The notes under the pieces are model-generated. The model ran no database searches and was not told where the DNA came from. It saw nothing but the letters and a program-made list of their open reading frames with translations. 64,000 nt of DNA from Bacteroidaceae bacterium (GTDB lineage: Bacteria; Bacteroidota; Bacteroidia; Bacteroidales; Bacteroidaceae). This document shows positions 18,674 to 27,747 of the stretch, piece after piece. Numbering within the stretch: position 1 is the first letter of the stretch; every line of letters starts with the position of its first letter. The stretch is from NCBI GenBank assembly GCA_017529865.1, contig JAFXNA010000001.1:87212-151211 (forward strand), read 5' to 3'. The translations under genes and the position numbers were made by a program.

Positions 18674-20638
18674 TTATTCCTCCTCTGACATTTCAACGTC
18701 GGCTTCAGGCTTATCTTCTTCAAACACAAGGTTATTGATAATGAAGTTTTGACGTTGCATTGTATTTTTGCCCATATAATATTCTAGTAGCTCCTGCACC
18801 TTGTCGGTTTTCTTTAAAGTGACTTGCTCTAAACGTATATCTGGGCCTATAAAATTCTTGAATTCATCGGGAGAAATCTCGCCAAGACCTTTGAACCGTG
18901 TAATTTCAGGGTCTGGACTTAACTTCTCGATGGCATTAATACGTTCTTCTTCCGAATAGCAATAGATGGTAACAAAATCGCCTCGATCTGCAGGCTTTTC
19001 TTTCTGATATTCCTCCAGCACTGCTTTCTTCAGCCGTTTTTTACGGTTGCGCACTCTGAACAGTGGGGTTTGAAGGATGTGCACATGTCCTTTCTTGACC
19101 AATTCGGGGAAGAATTGCAGAAAGAATGTAATCATCAGCAAACGGATATGCATACCATCAACATCGGCATCGGTCGCGACAATGACTTTGTTATAGCGCA
19201 GTCCGTCAATTCCATCTTCTATATTGAGTGCTGCTTGTAGTAGATTAAACTCCTCATTCTCATACACCACTTTCTTGGTAAGCCCATAAGTGTTGAGGGG
19301 TTTACCGCGTAGCGAGAACACCGCCTGTGTCTCTACATCGCGGCTTTTGGTGATGCTACCACTGGCCGAATCACCCTCAGTGATAAAGATACAACTATCT
19401 TCTTTCTTATCACCCTTTGCATCGTTGAGATGAATTCGGCAGTCACGCAACTTACGATTATGTAGGTTAGCTTTTTTAGCCCGCTCTCTTGCCAATTTAG
19501 TTACACCAGCAATGGCTTTACGATCACGCTCGTTTTCCTGTACTTTCTGTTGAATCACCTCAGCTACATCCAGGTTTTTATGCAGATAGTTGTCGACCTC
19601 TGTCTTGATGAAATCACCGATAAACTTATTGACACTAATGCCGCCATTTGGTTCCATCGTGAGTGAGCCAAGTTTGATTTTCGTTTGGCTCTCAAATTGT
19701 GGTTCCTGAATGTTGATGGCAATGGCTGCTACGATACCATTGCGGATGTCAACAAATTCGTAGTTTTTGTTGAAGAACTCTTTGATGGTACGGGCAATGT
19801 GTTCCTTGAATGCACTCTGGTGGGTACCTCCTTGAATGGTGTGCTGACCGTTAACAAAAGAATGGTATTCTTCACCATATTGTTGATTGGTATGCGTAAA
19901 GGCAATCTCAATGTCTTCGCCTTTCAAGTGTACAATGTCATATAACGGTTTGGTGTCCATCGTATCCTCCAGCAAGTCTTTCAGTCCGTTGCGGCTAACG
20001 ATACGACGGTTGTTATAGTAGATCTCCAATCCTGTGTTCAGGTAGGTGTAGTTGCGGAGCATTGTTTCCACGAACTCCGTCTGGAACTTATAATTCAAGA
20101 AAAGGGTTGCATCGGGTTCAAAGTAGATGTAGGTACCCGTTTCTTCATTAGTGTCTTCAGTGACATCAGTTTGAAGGATTCCACGTTGGAACTTGGCAAT
20201 ACGAACCTTTCCTTCACGATAACTTCTCACTTCGAAGTTAGCACTCAACGCATTTACAGCCTTCGTACCCACACCGTTCAGTCCCACACTTTTCTTAAAT
20301 GCCTTTGAATCGTACTTACCGCCCGTATTCAGCATGCTGACAGCCTCAATCATCTTGCCCTGTGGGATACCACGACCGAAGTCACGTACGCTTACAGCCA
20401 ATCCGTCGATGATCTCAATCTCAATACGTTTCCCTGCATTCATCTTGAACTCGTCAATGGAGTTGTCAATGATTTCCTTCAGTAACACATAGATGCCATC
20501 TTCTGCATGAGACCCGTCACCCAACCGACCAATATACATACCAGGACGGGTACGCACATGATCCATATCGCTCAAATGGCGGATATTATCATCGTTATAT
20601 TCAACCGTTTCTAACGTCTTATCTTTGATTTCTTCCAT
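18674..20638 (-). CDS. parE: DNA topoisomerase IV subunit B (type IIA)
   Basis: A 654-residue GHKL-ATPase/TOPRIM subunit. It shows the ATPase Bergerat fold ([15 protein letters not shown] near 50-65; [25 protein letters not shown] near 115), the transducer region, and the TOPRIM motif [11 protein letters not shown] near 420, with the acidic [11 protein letters not shown] near 495. It works with a ParC/GyrA-like subunit (not in the window) to decatenate chromosomes. The frame has a GTG at 20653, but the ATG at 20638 is preceded by AGAGAG and gives the usual [13 protein letters not shown] start. It lies in an operon, 23 bp after the GNAT gene and 4 bp before coaD. Confidence 0.92.
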   Translation of the reverse strand: MEEIKDKTLETVEYNDDNIRHLSDMDHVRTRPGMYIGRLGDGSHAEDGIYVLLKEIIDNSIDEFKMNAGKRIEIEIIDGLAVSVRDFGRGIPQGKMIEAVSMLNTGGKYDSKAFKKSVGLNGVGTKAVNALSANFEVRSYREGKVRIAKFQRGILQTDVTEDTNEETGTYIYFEPDATLFLNYKFQTEFVETMLRNYTYLNTGLEIYYNNRRIVSRNGLKDLLEDTMDTKPLYDIVHLKGEDIEIAFTHTNQQYGEEYHSFVNGQHTIQGGTHQSAFKEHIARTIKEFFNKNYEFVDIRNGIVAAIAINIQEPQFESQTKIKLGSLTMEPNGGISVNKFIGDFIKTEVDNYLHKNLDVAEVIQQKVQENERDRKAIAGVTKLARERAKKANLHNRKLRDCRIHLNDAKGDKKEDSCIFITEGDSASGSITKSRDVETQAVFSLRGKPLNTYGLTKKVVYENEEFNLLQAALNIEDGIDGLRYNKVIVATDADVDGMHIRLLMITFFLQFFPELVKKGHVHILQTPLFRVRNRKKRLKKAVLEEYQKEKPADRGDFVTIYCYSEEERINAIEKLSPDPEITRFKGLGEISPDEFKNFIGPDIRLEQVTLKKTDKVQELLEYYMGKNTMQRQNFIINNLVFEEDKPEADVEMSEEE

Positions 20639-20661
20639 TTTTCTCTCTAACACTACACACT

Positions 20662-21801
20662 TTACTCTAAACTTTTCTTATAGCACCTTCTGCGCTTGTG
20701 CTGCCGACGTTCGAAATAAATCCACTGCGACTGTACCTTTGAGTTTACTTCCAGCTCGGGGTTCGTCTCAACGTATTTATAGCCTTCAGAAATATAAAAA
20801 GGGAGCAAATCGTAGAACAACACTGCATTGATACCCTTTCCCTGATATTCTGGCAATAAACCCACCAACATCAAGTCCAAAGTATCGGGTTTCTTCCATT
20901 TCAACGCCTTTAGCAGATGGAACCATCCGAAAGGTAACAATCGACCATGTGCTTTCTGCAAAGCTTTCGAGAGTGAAGGCATTGATATACCTACACAGAT
21001 TAGTTTGCCATTCGCATCGGTTATGAGAGAAATCAATTTGAGGTCGATAAACGGGAGATATTGTTTGATGTACTGTTCTATCTGACGTTCTGTCATTTCT
21101 GAATAGCCAAACAACGGTTTAAATGCTTCGTTGATTACACGGAAGATTTCATGTCCATATTCCTTTTTCAGTTTCGAACGTGATGTGTATTTTTTGATTT
21201 GTAGTCCGTATTTCTCAATCACAATCTTTGCAATTCGTGTCAGTCGTTCGGGCACGCCAGTCTCACGTGGCACTGTCATCAGCATCTCTATCCAGTCGGC
21301 ATCTTTCTCAAATCCCAGAGCCTCTATATGCTGTGGATAATAGGCATAGTTGTAAATCGTAGCGTTTGTGCTCAGTTCCTCGAATCCTTCTATCAGCATA
21401 CCTTCAGCATCCATATCGGTGAATCCCAATGGTCCTTGAATAGAGGTCATTCCTTTCGATTTACCCCATTCGGCAACAGCTTCAATCAATGCTTTGCTTA
21501 CGGTTCTGTCGTCGATAAAATCAATGTATCCGAATCGAACCATACGCTGTTCCCATCGTTCGTTCGCACGGCGGTTGATGATACCAGCTACGCGTCCCAC
21601 AATCTTCCCGTCTTTGTAGGCCAGAAAGTAAATGGCATCGCAGAACTCCATCGCAGGATTCTTGTCCGAGAACGTGTCCATCATGTCCTCATAGATGTCG
21701 GGCACAGAATAAGGGTTGTCCTTATACAACTCATAATTGAACCTCACAAACAGCTTCAGTTCCTTACGTGTTTCAACTTTCTTTATCGTAACTTTATCCA
21801 T
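20662..21801 (-). CDS. GNAT-like acyltransferase family protein
   Basis: A 379-residue cytoplasmic protein with a duplicated GNAT-type architecture: an N-terminal part ([22 protein letters not shown] near 65-85) and a C-terminal acceptor fold ([25 protein letters not shown] near 310), where the QGKG-like acyl-CoA loop is visible. This is a common Bacteroidetes family annotated as N-acetyltransferase or hypothetical; the substrate is unknown. The start ATG at 21801 is chosen because the longer frame (to 21846) would run into the -7 element at 21844-21851. It is the first gene of the operon to parE, coaD, S41 and ybeY. Confidence 0.75.
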   Translation of the reverse strand: MDKVTIKKVETRKELKLFVRFNYELYKDNPYSVPDIYEDMMDTFSDKNPAMEFCDAIYFLAYKDGKIVGRVAGIINRRANERWEQRMVRFGYIDFIDDRTVSKALIEAVAEWGKSKGMTSIQGPLGFTDMDAEGMLIEGFEELSTNATIYNYAYYPQHIEALGFEKDADWIEMLMTVPRETGVPERLTRIAKIVIEKYGLQIKKYTSRSKLKKEYGHEIFRVINEAFKPLFGYSEMTERQIEQYIKQYLPFIDLKLISLITDANGKLICVGISMPSLSKALQKAHGRLLPFGWFHLLKALKWKKPDTLDLMLVGLLPEYQGKGINAVLFYDLLPFYISEGYKYVETNPELEVNSKVQSQWIYFERRQHKRRRCYKKSLE

Positions 21802-21843
21802 ATCAAAATATGCGTACGCACACGAATGTGCACAAAGAATGGG

Positions 21844-21875
21844 CAAAGATACGTGTTTTTTCGCAATCTACCAAA
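21844..21875 (-). promoter_or_regulatory. Promoter TTTG-N20-TATCTTTG
   Basis: On the minus strand TTTG (21875-21872) is followed 20 bp later by TATCTTTG (21851-21844), a full Bacteroidetes promoter. It serves the five-gene operon GNAT-parE-coaD-S41-ybeY. Confidence 0.82.
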
Positions 21876-22005
21876 TTATTTCGCAAAAAACAATTTCCCT
21901 TTAGGTGCTGATTGTAGTTGAATAACAAAAATGTCATTACAACATTCGATTTGGTGGATTCTATGGGCTTTTCTAAGATGGTACATTAAAAAAACATAAA
22001 GTTTT

Positions 22006-22036
22006 TTTGCTCTTATATAGTTTTTTACTAATTTTG
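22006..22036 (+). promoter_or_regulatory. Promoter TTTG-N19-TAATTTTG
   Basis: TTTG at 22006-22009 and TAATTTTG at 22029-22036, 19 bp apart, lie 23 bp before the ATG at 22059. It is divergent from the promoter at 21844-21875. Confidence 0.82.
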
Positions 22037-22058
22037 CATTGCATATGCATTGCGCGAT

Positions 22059-23126
22059 ATGGAATTGAAGCAAACTCGTTTGGAATGGCTGGATGCATTG
22101 CGAGGATTTACGATGATTCTCGTGGTGGCCTATCATGTCAGTACGAACGGGTTCGGAGAGATTGAGAAAAGCTCGATGGCGCTGCCTTTCTTGGTGCTAT
22201 TTCGCATGCCGTTGTTCTTCTTCATCAGTGGATTCTTGGCTTACAAGTCAGATTTCAACTGGACGGGGAGCCGTCTGGGTATGATGGTGTGGAAGAAGTT
22301 TAGGATTCAGGTGATACCTACGCTGGTATTCCTGCTGATTTCGCTGATTATGTATCATCCGAAGTTCTGGAATCATTTCGACCAGTATTTGGCTACACCT
22401 TACAAAATGGGGTATTGGTTCACATTGGTGCTGTTGCAGATGTTTATCATCTACTATGTGTTTGCGTTCTTTGAAAGTAAGACGAAGCGGCAATCGTGGA
22501 TTCCTATCACAGTGTTGTGGGTGGTGGCATTGGTAGCTTACGCTGTGCTGTACATGCCTTCATGGTTCAGGTTCCCCAAGCCAACGGAGGAGTCATGGTT
22601 AAATTACACGAGTTTCATCCAAACAATGCGCTACTTCCATTTCTTTGTATTTGGAAACATCGTTCATCGCTATTGGCGCGAATGGCAGCGGCTGTTCGAC
22701 TCGAAGTGGTTCTTCCCGGTGCTAATCTTCATTGTGGTGTTTTGCTGCTCTGATATTTTCAAGTGGCACACGCTGAAGTTCCAGTGGACAAACCTGCCTC
22801 GCACCACTGCGATGTATGGACTGATGCTGATTGTGTTCATTGCTTTCAGGTACTATCAGGAGCAGTTCACGAAGGTGCATGTCGTGGGTCGATGCCTGCA
22901 GTTCATAGGTGTACGCACACTCGATATCTACCTACTCCACTTCCTGTTCCTGCCGAACTTGAAGATGGTGGGCGATTTTATCAATGTGAACAAGAGAAAC
23001 TTCGTAATCGACATCAGCGAATCAGTAGCTGTAGCAATTTTAGTCATCGCATTCTGCTGCCTCGTCTCTAGTGTACTACGCATCAGTCCGCTGTTCAAGA
23101 AATATCTATTTGGTAGGAAAAATTGA
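22059..23126 (+). CDS. Acyltransferase family 3 membrane protein
   Basis: A 355-residue polytopic inner-membrane protein with about ten hydrophobic segments and the Acyl_transf_3 entry RLEWLDALRGFTMILVVAYH, including the key His near residue 29. Members transfer acetyl or other acyl groups to exopolysaccharide, LPS or peptidoglycan sugars. The ATG at 22059 is preferred to the upstream TTG at 22050. The glycosyltransferase 25 bp downstream on the same strand suggests a joint role in modifying a surface glycan, which is inference. Confidence 0.85.
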   Translation: MELKQTRLEWLDALRGFTMILVVAYHVSTNGFGEIEKSSMALPFLVLFRMPLFFFISGFLAYKSDFNWTGSRLGMMVWKKFRIQVIPTLVFLLISLIMYHPKFWNHFDQYLATPYKMGYWFTLVLLQMFIIYYVFAFFESKTKRQSWIPITVLWVVALVAYAVLYMPSWFRFPKPTEESWLNYTSFIQTMRYFHFFVFGNIVHRYWREWQRLFDSKWFFPVLIFIVVFCCSDIFKWHTLKFQWTNLPRTTAMYGLMLIVFIAFRYYQEQFTKVHVVGRCLQFIGVRTLDIYLLHFLFLPNLKMVGDFINVNKRNFVIDISESVAVAILVIAFCCLVSSVLRISPLFKKYLFGRKN

Positions 23127-23151
23127 AAGGTTGAATAATTTAGAAATAAAT

Positions 23152-24735
23152 ATGAAAGTATATTTTTATCATACGCAGGATCTAAACATGATCCATAAAA
23201 AATGGAAGGAGGGACGTTTCCCTGGCCACTTCCTTTACGGCGCCACTCATCTGCCTGAAGAGGGTATCGAAGTGGTCTTGCATAAGTACAAGTCTATCCC
23301 AAGCCGTTGTCGCTTAATGTGGTACGTTGCTTGGAGCATCCTGACTTGCCGAGAGCACTTTGATGCCATCTATGCTACTCATTGGGACGGTTTAGAGCTG
23401 ATTATTTTCCTTAGGGCTTTGCACCTCTATCGTCGCCCTATCATTATCTGGCATCATCAGCCTATCATGGAAGCAGACAGCAAGATGCGCGAAATGACGG
23501 CACGCTTGTTCTATAAAGGAATTGACCACATGTTCTTCTTCAGTGAGCGCCTCATCCAAGAGTCGCTGAAAAGTCCGAAAGCCAACCCTGACCGTATGCA
23601 GGTATGTCCGTGGGGAGCCGACTTGGTCAGCTACGACCGCTTGATGAAGGAATACCCTGTGGAAGAACACGTAGGATTCGTATCTACTGGTAAGGAAAAG
23701 CGCGATATGCCGACCTTGATTCGTGCCTTCAGTGCTACAGGGCAGGAACTCAACATCTACATTGCCTACAATGCCTGTGGTGACAACTACGTGGAGATTC
23801 TGAATGATTTACGTCCTTCTGCCAATGTGCATATCAACTTTATCAAAGGCTTTATCCCTAACGAACTGGCACAAAAAGTATGGGCAGCGAAGTTTGTCGT
23901 AATCTGTTGTCAGGAAACTAATTACACTGTAGGTCTGACCACCCTTGTGGAAGCCCTCGCTTTTGGTCTTCCTGTTATCTCTACACGCAATGAGACTTAC
24001 CCATTCGACATCGAAGCAGAAGGAGTAGGCATTACAGTACCCTACTACGACTCCGTAGCTTGGGAGAAAGCCATCCGATTCCTCGTCAGCAACCCTGAGG
24101 AAGCAGAGGAAATGGGACGCAAAGCACGTGAACTGGCCGAGCGAACCTTCAATCTTGAAAACTGTGCCCACGAAGTGGCAAAAGCACTCAAGGCTTTTGA
24201 TAAACATATAGTTAAAGAGGAAAAGAAAGAGGTCGCACAAGAGCCTCAAGCAACTCCAGAGCCACAGGCTACTCCAACTCCTCAAACCTCAAACCTCAAA
24301 CCTCAACCTTCTCCACCTCAAGAACCAACCATCTTCGATCAACCCGCAGAACCCACTTCCCCCAAGATTCCAGAGTTCCGCGTATCGAAGGAAATCGAGG
24401 ATTTCTATGCTGACATAAAGACCTCTTCACCCTTGAAAGAGGAGGGAGGTAACTCTACAAACGAAAAAGCAACAGCAAAAGTATCCACTACCCTCCCTGT
24501 AGGAGAGGGGCAAGGGGGTGGGTCTGCTTCCATCATTAGCATCAACACCGATGCCCTCAAGGAGAAGATGCGTGAAGCACAAAAGCAACTGGTAAGTTGG
24601 GGTGAGAATATCAAGGAACAATTGCCAGAGAAAGAGCAAGTGGTACGTTTTGGCAGTAACCTGAAACAATGGGGTATAAAGCAATATGGAAAAATGAAAG
24701 AAATGGTCAATAGTAAATTGGCAAATCGAAAATAA
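23152..24735 (+). CDS. GT4-like glycosyltransferase with a repeat-expanded linker
   Basis: A 527-residue protein. Residues 1-355 are a GT-B glycosyltransferase: MKVYFYHTQDLNMIHKKW at the start, HHQPIMEADS, FVSTGKEKRDM at the domain junction and the group-1 motif near 265-285 (GLTTLVEALAFGLPVISTR). From about 360 the product changes to a Pro/Gln/Glu-rich linker, then a C-terminal amphipathic helix (DALKEKMREAQKQLVSW onwards). Two repeat elements are built into the linker: AACCTCAA units at residues about 378-386 and a palindromic CT/GA-rich element at about 425-458 (SPLKEEGG through LPVGEGQGGG). Start ATG 23152 follows AGAAATAAAT; the longer frame overlaps the acyltransferase gene. Donor and acceptor are unknown. 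Confidence 0.82.
   Translation: MKVYFYHTQDLNMIHKKWKEGRFPGHFLYGATHLPEEGIEVVLHKYKSIPSRCRLMWYVAWSILTCREHFDAIYATHWDGLELIIFLRALHLYRRPIIIWHHQPIMEADSKMREMTARLFYKGIDHMFFFSERLIQESLKSPKANPDRMQVCPWGADLVSYDRLMKEYPVEEHVGFVSTGKEKRDMPTLIRAFSATGQELNIYIAYNACGDNYVEILNDLRPSANVHINFIKGFIPNELAQKVWAAKFVVICCQETNYTVGLTTLVEALAFGLPVISTRNETYPFDIEAEGVGITVPYYDSVAWEKAIRFLVSNPEEAEEMGRKARELAERTFNLENCAHEVAKALKAFDKHIVKEEKKEVAQEPQATPEPQATPTPQTSNLKPQPSPPQEPTIFDQPAEPTSPKIPEFRVSKEIEDFYADIKTSSPLKEEGGNSTNEKATAKVSTTLPVGEGQGGGSASIISINTDALKEKMREAQKQLVSWGENIKEQLPEKEQVVRFGSNLKQWGIKQYGKMKEMVNSKLANRK
24283..24312 (+). repeat. AACCTCAA direct repeats inside the glycosyltransferase gene
   Basis: Four tandem copies of CCTCAAA(A/C) are translated in frame as part of the linker. 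The word is the same as in the hflX spacer at 655-692. Confidence 0.65.
24428..24524 (+). repeat. CT/GA-rich palindromic element inserted in frame
   Basis: Outer arms CACCCTTG (24428-24435) and CAAGGGGGTG (24511-24520), with inner arms GGGAGG (24444-24449) and CCTCCC (24492-24497), enclose an A-rich centre. The element is read in frame in the glycosyltransferase linker without a stop. Its composition (runs of GGAGGG and GGGGCAAGGGGG) is unlike the surrounding gene and similar to the elements at 54416-54471 and 55021-55150. Confidence 0.65.
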
Positions 24736-24772
24736 GACAACCCTTTTTATTAACAATCAAAACCAAACGATT

Positions 24773-25180
24773 ATGGATTACAAGATTATCGACATCGAAG
24801 GCGTAGGTGATGTTTACGCTGAAAAGCTGATTGCAGCTGGTATTAACAAAGTAAGTGAATTGCTCGAGAAGTGTGCAGCACCAAAGGGCCGTAAGGAATT
24901 GGCAGACGCAACAGGAATCAGCGAGAAATTGATTCTTCGCTGGACAAACCACGCAGACCTCTTCCGCATCAATGGCGTAGGTCCTCAGTTTGCAGAATTA
25001 CTTGAGAAGGCAGGCGTGGATACCGTAAAGGAATTCCGTCATCGTGTAGCAGAGAATCTGCAACCAAAGCTTGAAGAAATCAACACTCAATTCCACATCT
25101 GTGGACGTGTTCCTGCAGTGAGCGAAGTGCAGAAGATGATTGACCAAGCTAAGGAACTTGAGCCAAAGATGACTTACTAA
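24773..25180 (+). CDS. DUF4332 helix-hairpin-helix protein
   Basis: A 135-residue cytoplasmic protein with two HhH-like pairs: IEGVGDVYAEKLIAAGI (residues about 8-24) and INGVGPQFAELLEKAGVDTV (about 63-82). This is the DUF4332 pattern. The family may bind DNA non-specifically, but no role is established. It lies 37 bp after the glycosyltransferase and ends at a strong bidirectional terminator. Confidence 0.85.
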   Translation: MDYKIIDIEGVGDVYAEKLIAAGINKVSELLEKCAAPKGRKELADATGISEKLILRWTNHADLFRINGVGPQFAELLEKAGVDTVKEFRHRVAENLQPKLEEINTQFHICGRVPAVSEVQKMIDQAKELEPKMTY

Positions 25181-25183
25181 TCC

Positions 25184-25225
25184 AAAAAATGAAGAAAGGC
25201 TGCGTTTGCAGCCTTCTTCATTTTT
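25184..25225. terminator. Bidirectional terminator between convergent genes
   Basis: AAAAATGAAGAA(A)GGCTGC and GCAGCCTTCTTCATTTTT form an 18-bp stem with a GTTT loop. The A/T ends give a U-run on both strands, so it can end both the DUF4332 transcript and the leftward operon ending at 25224. Confidence 0.88.
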
Positions 25226-25628
25226 AGATACCTACGATATTTCTTACAACCCACCATACAAATGTTAGCACAATGATGATAATCATTGCTGTACGATTGT
25301 TTAGCAAGCGATTCGCCCAGTCGAACCAGTGGTGGTAGTTGTACCATTCGCCTAAAACCATCATCAATAGTACTGGCAGGATGACAATGATATAGGCATT
25401 GAATGACAAGGCTCCCATCACATCGCCATGAAGCAGACAATGCAAAGCTCGTTGAAGACCGCAGCCAGGACATTGTAGACCTGTGAATAGATGAAAGGGA
25501 CACTTGAAAAACCAGTTCTCAGTTGAGGGATTGAACACGTAATACAAGATTCCTGCTATCACCAGGATAACAGGAAACAAGATTGGCATGATGCGACGTT
25601 GCTGGTTTTCCTTCTTCTCCACTTTCAA
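25224..25628 (-). CDS. DUF2752 membrane protein
   Basis: A 134-residue protein with three hydrophobic segments (about 13-32, 74-92 and 113-130) and the DUF2752 signature: CPFHLFTGLQCPGCGLQRAL, whose C-P-x-C-G cysteines and following arginine are conserved in the family. It should be in the inner membrane. The function is unknown. It is the last gene of the ruvB-flippase-S46 operon, 10 bp after the S46 peptidase. Confidence 0.85.
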   Translation of the reverse strand: MKVEKKENQQRRIMPILFPVILVIAGILYYVFNPSTENWFFKCPFHLFTGLQCPGCGLQRALHCLLHGDVMGALSFNAYIIVILPVLLMMVLGEWYNYHHWFDWANRLLNNRTAMIIIIVLTFVWWVVRNIVGI

Positions 25629-25638
25629 TAATGATTGG

Positions 25639-27747
25639 TCAATCCTCCAACGTCAACTCATTAATCAGTCGCTTCCCTTTGCCATATTTCTCGATAACAG
25701 AGAGCACATAGCGAATATCCACTCCGATACAACGCTGCAACTTCGAATCGAACTTCAAGTCACTACTCATTGCTTCCCAATTGCCATCGAACGCCAAACC
25801 AATGAGGCGTCCTTTGCCGTCGAACATACCACTTCCGCTATTTCCTCCTGTGATATCATTATTAGTGAGGAAACAAAGAGGCATCTGTCCCAGAGACTTA
25901 TCGATATAACGGTCGCCAAACTTGCCTTTCTTCAGCCACTTATAGACAGACGGTATGAGCTGATAGTCGTAGTTATCAGGATTCTGCTCATTCTTATCAA
26001 TCAGCGACTGTGGCAGGGTGTAGTGTACATAATTCAGATCAGCAGAAGGAGAATAGCCTTCTACGATACCGAAACTCATTCGCATCGTGAAGTTAGCATC
26101 TGGATAGTATTCCTTCTCATGATTCATCTCGCGAAGGGCATTACCCAACAAACGCTCGAACTCAGAGATTGAATTCGATTGATAACACTGGTACAACTTG
26201 GTGAGGACACTGACAGCCATATAATAGATGGGGTCTTGGTGCAGTTCTTCACTCGACTCTAATTTATTCACCTTCTCAAGATCTGTTAGGACAGAATTGG
26301 CGAACAAATCATCAGTATAAGCATCAATATTACCACCGAACTTCTCGTCGATTTCATCATAAAAGTCCGGCAAATAGTCCTTGCTCAGTACCTGCTGCTT
26401 GTAGTTCTTAATCATCGCAGCAAACACTTTCTTGTCCAATTCGATGTCAATGTCGCGATAAGTCTTCCTCACATCGTCCTTGAACCCATCATTCTTTGCA
26501 TCCGGACGCATATAGCGAATCATACTCTTCATGGCAAACTGCATGATATCGCTTCCGCTATAGAACGACTCTTCGAGCAGGGTAAGCGTATACTCGCCTG
26601 GGAAACTCTTTGAATAGAGATACTTGAGCGAATCGAGAATGCCGATATATTGGGTTTTACGATTCTGGGCAGCCCATTCTTTGATTTCATTCTCCAACGC
26701 CTGCTTCTCCTCAATCACTTTCAACTCCTTCAAGGCTTTGTTCTGTCCCAAAGAGAACTTCCAATAGTTGGAACTTGCAGCATACTTCGAAGCGTACATG
26801 ATACGGATGGCATCCTCACGTTTCATCGCCTCATCCAGGATAGCCAGTTTCACCCCACGTACCTGATAGCGCAGGTCATTGGAGGTGCGCATCGTGTTCT
26901 CGATACCATAACTGCTGAGATAGCGGTCTGTGCTGCCCGGATAGCCAAAGGTCATGCAGAACGAGCCTGGTTGGTAACCCTGCGTAGAAACATGTGCATA
27001 GCTCACAGGATGATATGGAACATTGTCCTCGCTATATTCTGCAGGCTTGTTGTTTTTGTTGGCATAAATACGAAACACACTGAAGTCGCAGGTCTGACGA
27101 GGCCACATCCAGTTGTCGGTATCGCCTCCAAACTTACCCAGACTCTGGGGTGGAGCAAACACCAGACGTACATCATCGAAACGCTGATAGACAGACAGAT
27201 AATACTTACTACCTTTATAATAAGGTGTAATCTCACCATAGATGCAGTTCACGGTATCAAGCACAGCTTCCTCCAGACTGGTGGCTACACTGTCCATATA
27301 GAGGGCTTTAGCCATCTCATCCATTCCAGGCTTTACACCAGCCAATATCTTGTCAGTCACATCGACTGTACTGAGATGAAAAGCTACATACAGTTCAGGA
27401 TTGGGGAGTTCGTCCTTCAGACGTTTAGCTAAGAAACCATTCTTCAAGTAGTCTTTCTTGACAGTAGAGTGATCCTGAATGGCATCGAAGCCACAGTGAT
27501 GGTTTGTAAACACCAATCCTTCATTACTGACGACCACACCAGAGCAAAAACCACCAAACATCACAATAGCATTGTTCAATGACGGTCCGTTGGGATTATA
27601 AATCTGTTCAGGCGTGAGTTCCAGGCCCATTTCCTTCAACACCTTCTGTGTCTTCTCAGACAGATTTCCTACCATCCACATACCCTCGTCGGCCTTGGCT
27701 GCCAAGGCCACGATACATAGCATTATAAATGCAATTCTTTTTTTCAT
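25639..27747 (-). CDS. S46 family dipeptidyl-peptidase, DPP7-like
   Basis: A 702-residue exported serine peptidase (signal peptide MKKRIAFIMLCIVALAAKA) that removes dipeptides from peptide N-termini in the periplasm, a main way these bacteria use protein. The catalytic His is in FTNHHCGFDAIQ near 85, and the nucleophile is in TGGNSGSGMF near 640. The residue 18 positions after the nucleophile is Gly (AFDGNWEAM), as in DPP7 with hydrophobic/broad P1 preference; DPP11 (Asp/Glu specific) has Arg there. That assignment rests on the family rule I recall. Its start overlaps the flippase stop by 4 bp (ATGA). Confidence 0.92.
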   Translation of the reverse strand: MKKRIAFIMLCIVALAAKADEGMWMVGNLSEKTQKVLKEMGLELTPEQIYNPNGPSLNNAIVMFGGFCSGVVVSNEGLVFTNHHCGFDAIQDHSTVKKDYLKNGFLAKRLKDELPNPELYVAFHLSTVDVTDKILAGVKPGMDEMAKALYMDSVATSLEEAVLDTVNCIYGEITPYYKGSKYYLSVYQRFDDVRLVFAPPQSLGKFGGDTDNWMWPRQTCDFSVFRIYANKNNKPAEYSEDNVPYHPVSYAHVSTQGYQPGSFCMTFGYPGSTDRYLSSYGIENTMRTSNDLRYQVRGVKLAILDEAMKREDAIRIMYASKYAASSNYWKFSLGQNKALKELKVIEEKQALENEIKEWAAQNRKTQYIGILDSLKYLYSKSFPGEYTLTLLEESFYSGSDIMQFAMKSMIRYMRPDAKNDGFKDDVRKTYRDIDIELDKKVFAAMIKNYKQQVLSKDYLPDFYDEIDEKFGGNIDAYTDDLFANSVLTDLEKVNKLESSEELHQDPIYYMAVSVLTKLYQCYQSNSISEFERLLGNALREMNHEKEYYPDANFTMRMSFGIVEGYSPSADLNYVHYTLPQSLIDKNEQNPDNYDYQLIPSVYKWLKKGKFGDRYIDKSLGQMPLCFLTNNDITGGNSGSGMFDGKGRLIGLAFDGNWEAMSSDLKFDSKLQRCIGVDIRYVLSVIEKYGKGKRLINELTLED

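Noticed and set aside
25177..25503. 108-residue minus-strand frame overlapping the DUF2752 gene
   Set aside because: Out-of-frame shadow of the DUF2752 gene, running through the terminator; no recognisable features.
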